From Alternaria dauci (lineage: Eukaryota; Ascomycota; Dothideomycetes; Pleosporales; Pleosporaceae), in the NCBI RefSeq assembly GCF_042100115.1, contig NC_091272.1, positions 3,844,001 to 3,908,000 of the forward strand: 64,000 nt of DNA, read 5' to 3'. Below are positions 60,601 to 64,000 of this stretch, one piece after another. The notes under the pieces are model-generated. The model made no database searches. It saw only the letters and a list, made by a program, of their open reading frames with translations, and was not told the origin of the DNA. Numbering within the stretch: the first letter of the stretch is position 1; each line of letters begins with the position of its first letter. The translations under genes were made by a program, and so were the position numbers.

Positions 60601-63600
60601 CTAGAAGAAAGCACACCACCCAATGTACATGGCCGCCAAGTTGTGCGGGTCTCTTGCCATGGCGATGAGCGCCTCGACGTACCCCTCTACACTCAGCGGC
60701 ACACTCTCCCCCTTTAAGTACCCGTTCACCTTCGTACGCGTGACATCAAGGACCTCCTGTGGCGTATCCGGTACACCCACAATCTTCTTCCTCCGTTTAC
60801 CGCCCAGAAAGTCCGCCGTAGGATCATGCACAAATGTCTCCAAGATAGTGATGAGCGTGTCTTCGTGCTGTCGGAGCAGCTTGTACGTGAGCTCAGCAGC
60901 CTTGCGGAACGGGCCTTCAACGCCCTGGGGGCCCATGGCATCGACCATGTTGTGCGTCAGGCGGAAGGGCACGAGTTCAGGTTTCTCGAACGTGAGACCC
61001 TTGTCGAAGAGGCAGTTGAAGTCTACGTGGAAGGTGCCGCCGTCGCCTTGCTCAAGGAGAACGTTTTCGCCATGCCGGTCTCCTAGACCTAGTACGTGCC
61101 CAACGATGCTCATCACCGCGCAAGACCGTGTGTACCGGAGACGCGCTGCGAACCACGCTTCTGGCTCTGGGAACGTCTCTACGAACCATTCATGTAACAC
61201 AGGCACGAACTTACCGAGGATGCGTTCAGTGAAGATGGTGACTTTGGAGGGTGACGAGCAGGCTTCGTTTAGCAGTAGACGAATCTCGGTGTAGTCGATT
61301 GCAATGTTGCGTTGGCGGTAGAAACGAATGATGATGTCGCGCATAGGTTTGAGGCCTTCGACCCATTCAATGGCTCCGCACTCTTCGTTGAGAGGCGTCA
61401 CGGCGTATGTTTTGATGTACAGGCGGCGTTTGCTCGACTCAATGTCCTTTTGGAGAGCCCGATTGATCATGGCGTTAAATTCCATGAGCCGCTGATCCTT
61501 GCGTAGATCGTCTTTTGGTTTGCAGAGTAGGCCGTACGAGCGTCCGTCTGAACCGCGCACGTTCAGCTTCCGTGGGCGCTGTAGAGACGACAACACCAGT
61601 ACATCATCATCAAATGACTGTATTGTGATGGGGTCGATCGGGAATGGGTTATGACGACGGAGAGTCTGGCTGTCGTTGCCAGCAGGTAGGTTGGGAAGCA
61701 GATTGGCTTCGATAGGCACCACCAGAAGCGTGGGAGCAAGTTTGTGATTGAATCCCAGCTCCTTTGCTAGGCTCACATGTGCTATTCGTGGCTCTATGGG
61801 AGCATCGCAAGCTGCCAGGAGGGCGTCAGTAAGTCGCTGCCCTTGACCAATGAGGTTCTTGAGATCGATGAAAGTTCCTTTGCGCTTCGGTGCGTCCTTT
61901 CCCTTGTTAGCCAATTTCTGACCTTGACCAGGTCGAGAACTTACGCGTAATTTCTGCAGAACGGCAGTGCCCCGAGCTCTGCGGTCATCCTGCGTGGAGT
62001 GAAGGACGGCGAATAGAGCCCAAAGAGCCTGCTGTGGGTACATTGAAGCGACTCTCATGATAATCGCCTGTAGAGCATCCCAAACGCTCCTATTCGGATG
62101 GCTGATGCGCGTGATGATCTGCGGGAAAGCGGTATACCATGCAAACGCGGGCATTCGCTCTCCGGCGTAGCGCGTAACATATTTGTTGATGTGTTCCAGG
62201 TAGTTGAGCCGATGCCCATGGAACTCCTTGTCTTTGGTCGTTCTGGGCACGTTGTTCATGACTTCCATACCCATGTCCAACCACAGGGTAAGTATCTTGG
62301 GTAGGGTCTGATAGTAGTACTTGGTTCCGTATACCGTAGAGCGGACAAAGTTTTCAACGACCAGCTTGATCAAGCTGCCTGAGAGATACTCGGAGCTCTG
62401 TTTCGTTATCGGCTGCTGCTTCTCAGATTCGAGAAGCTTCAAATACCATCGCCCCAGGTAGTAGTGACCTTTGTCCCACCGGGGATACGTTTGCACGCCA
62501 ATTACATACTCCTCTTTCAGAGACATCGACTGTGTCTGACCTGCGCGGTCTAGCCATTTAGCGAGCAATAGTTGAGCATGGCACTTAACCTTGTTCATCG
62601 AGTGACCCTCGCCTCGACCGGCTGTAGTCACAGAGATGTTGATGGGCACAGTGTCCTCTTGCTGAAACGCATTGCTGTCGATTGCACCACGAAGGTTTTG
62701 AATGGCCTTGCGATGGTGACCTTCTTTCCAAAGGAGCTTTGAGTATTCAATCTTAGATGCGTTGTCTCCAAGTCGCTCGGCGTGCAGCACTGAATTGAAG
62801 GCAGTTGTCATGAAACCTCCCTTGCGAGCCAGCCGTCCGGTCGTAAGCCATGCCGAAGCGATGTCGAGCTTCGTGAATTCGATACTATTATTTGTCAGCA
62901 TACTCAATATACGTCAGATTAGGTTGCTTACTGGGACAATGTCATGGCGGCACGCCGTAGTCCCAAAAGATACTGTTTGTCTGATGTGTACGCTCCAATG
63001 ACATCCAACCGGCGATCCAAGTTCTCAAGGATGACCTCACGGTCTGTTGCGGTCCTATCACTCATACCACTTATAGCTTCTATCTCGTATAGTGCATGCA
63101 ACTTTACAAGGTGTTCATGCGATGCCTGTACAGAAGCTGTGGTTGATGGAGACATGCTCTTCGCCAATACTTCTCGCAGTTTTGCGATGACTGTCTGAAA
63201 CTCGTCGCATTTCTTGTGGCGAAGTGCTAATAACGCTCGGCCTAGTCCAACGTTGAAATCCACAAACAGATTCGAGTCTGCGACACTGACTGTACCAAGA
63301 AGTCGATCGAGTTGTTCCCATTTGCCGGCAGACCAAGCTGCTTCAGCTGCGAAAGGCAATGTGCTACTTATAAGCGAGTTAGTCGCATGGAAGCCGTCCA
63401 CGTAATTGAGAATCGAGTCTTGAACATGCATTAGCTAGTCTTCTTGCGATTCATTGATTCAGACTCACCATATTGGCCGGACTCCTTTAGGCAGGTGAGA
63501 AGGTTGATCTGAGTCTCAACATCGTTTGGTTTTTCAGAAAGTGCAATCTCATACCAACTCTGAGCAGCTGTCCACCGTCCAGCTTTACGATCTTCGATAA

Positions 63601-64000
63601 TTTGCTGCTCAGGATTGAGGACCTTGAGATGGGCCGATATCCCTTCAATGCTGTCCGGCTCGTCGATATGCGCATAGATCATCTGTAGATGTTGTAATAG
63701 ATTATCTTTCTCCGGAAAAGGCTGCTTTGACGTCGCTTTCTTGTCTCGCTGTTGGCGAAAGTATTGTTCCCAATGAAACAAGGCCCGAGAATATGAACCG
63801 CATTCGACAGCTCGTCGAGATATAATCTCTGCAGGGATAAGCTGGAGTATCCCTTCAACACGGCTGACTTGCTTGATGGAGCTCATCTCCTCGTCCTCAG
63901 AAACACCACGTCCCGTTTTTCCCGCCATTGTTCTTGCGTCAGTTAGGGACTTTCTCTTCTCTTGTAACCATAATGACAGGTAGTCAAGCGTCTGGAACAC
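60601..64000 (-). CDS. MEC1: ATR/Mec1 checkpoint kinase (3' part; 5' end outside window)
   Basis: PI3K-like protein kinase of the DNA replication and damage checkpoint (UvsB in Aspergillus). The visible part comprises the FAT region, kinase and FATC. Exons: 64000-63469 (open at the edge), 63418-62932, 62884-60601. FAT-region helices include SYSRALFHWEQYFRQ and ALFAVLHSTQDDRRA. Kinase motifs: catalytic loop VLGLGDRHGENVLL and HVDFNCLFDKG (DFN in place of DFG is usual in this family), followed by LTHNMVDAMGPQGVEGPF, which separates ATR from TOR and ATM. FATC ends in MYIGWCAFF. A GTAAGT-containing 42-nt stretch near 61944 is in frame and could be a short alternative intron. About 1090 residues are visible, under half of the usual length. 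Confidence 0.93.

Overview
The window is nuclear DNA of a filamentous ascomycete (Pezizomycotina). Genes are split by introns of about 41-80 nt with GTRNGT-type donors and CTRAY-like branch points, intergenic gaps are compact, and the gene set is typically fungal. Protein similarity as I remember it points to Dothideomycetes, probably Pleosporales; this is an impression, not a measurement. I find 25 protein-coding genes, two of them cut by the window edges, and no convincing tRNA, rRNA, transposon or CRISPR.

Left part (1-20 kb): the 3' part of ORC4; a secreted GDSL/SGNH esterase; a gene-poor stretch (about 3-10 kb) holding one LaeA-like methyltransferase; the peroxisomal multifunctional beta-oxidation enzyme FOX2 (ends SKL); a bifunctional folate enzyme (HPPK-DHPS); a nitronate monooxygenase whose frame is interrupted by TGA and whose downstream part ends in SKL; and a head-to-head pair of related secreted proteins, one with an in-frame TAG.

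Middle part (20-38.5 kb): a conserved membrane protein of unknown role, ESCRT-III DID2/CHMP1, NC2-beta, an SCH9-type AGC kinase with a C2 domain, a secreted glutaminyl cyclase, a peroxisomal MaoC hydratase (ends AKL), HMG-CoA synthase, and a large single-pass Pro/Ser-rich membrane protein.

The highlight is 39.0-56.3 kb, a complete N-acetylglucosamine (GlcNAc) catabolic gene cluster. It holds GlcNAc-6-P deacetylase, a GH3 glycosidase fused to acetyltransferase-like domains, an Ndt80-family transcription factor of the RON1 type, a hexokinase-family GlcNAc kinase, a UNC93-like membrane transporter, and glucosamine-6-P deaminase. Together these would import GlcNAc, phosphorylate it, deacetylate it and deaminate it to fructose-6-P, with a regulator inside the cluster. 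This matches the cluster known from Trichoderma reesei. Details here include a 7-nt microexon, a GC-AG intron and a start codon split by an intron.

Right end (56.7-64 kb): mitochondrial NCA2, the Rab GTPase SEC4, and the C-terminal half of the ATR/Mec1 checkpoint kinase, which runs off the window.
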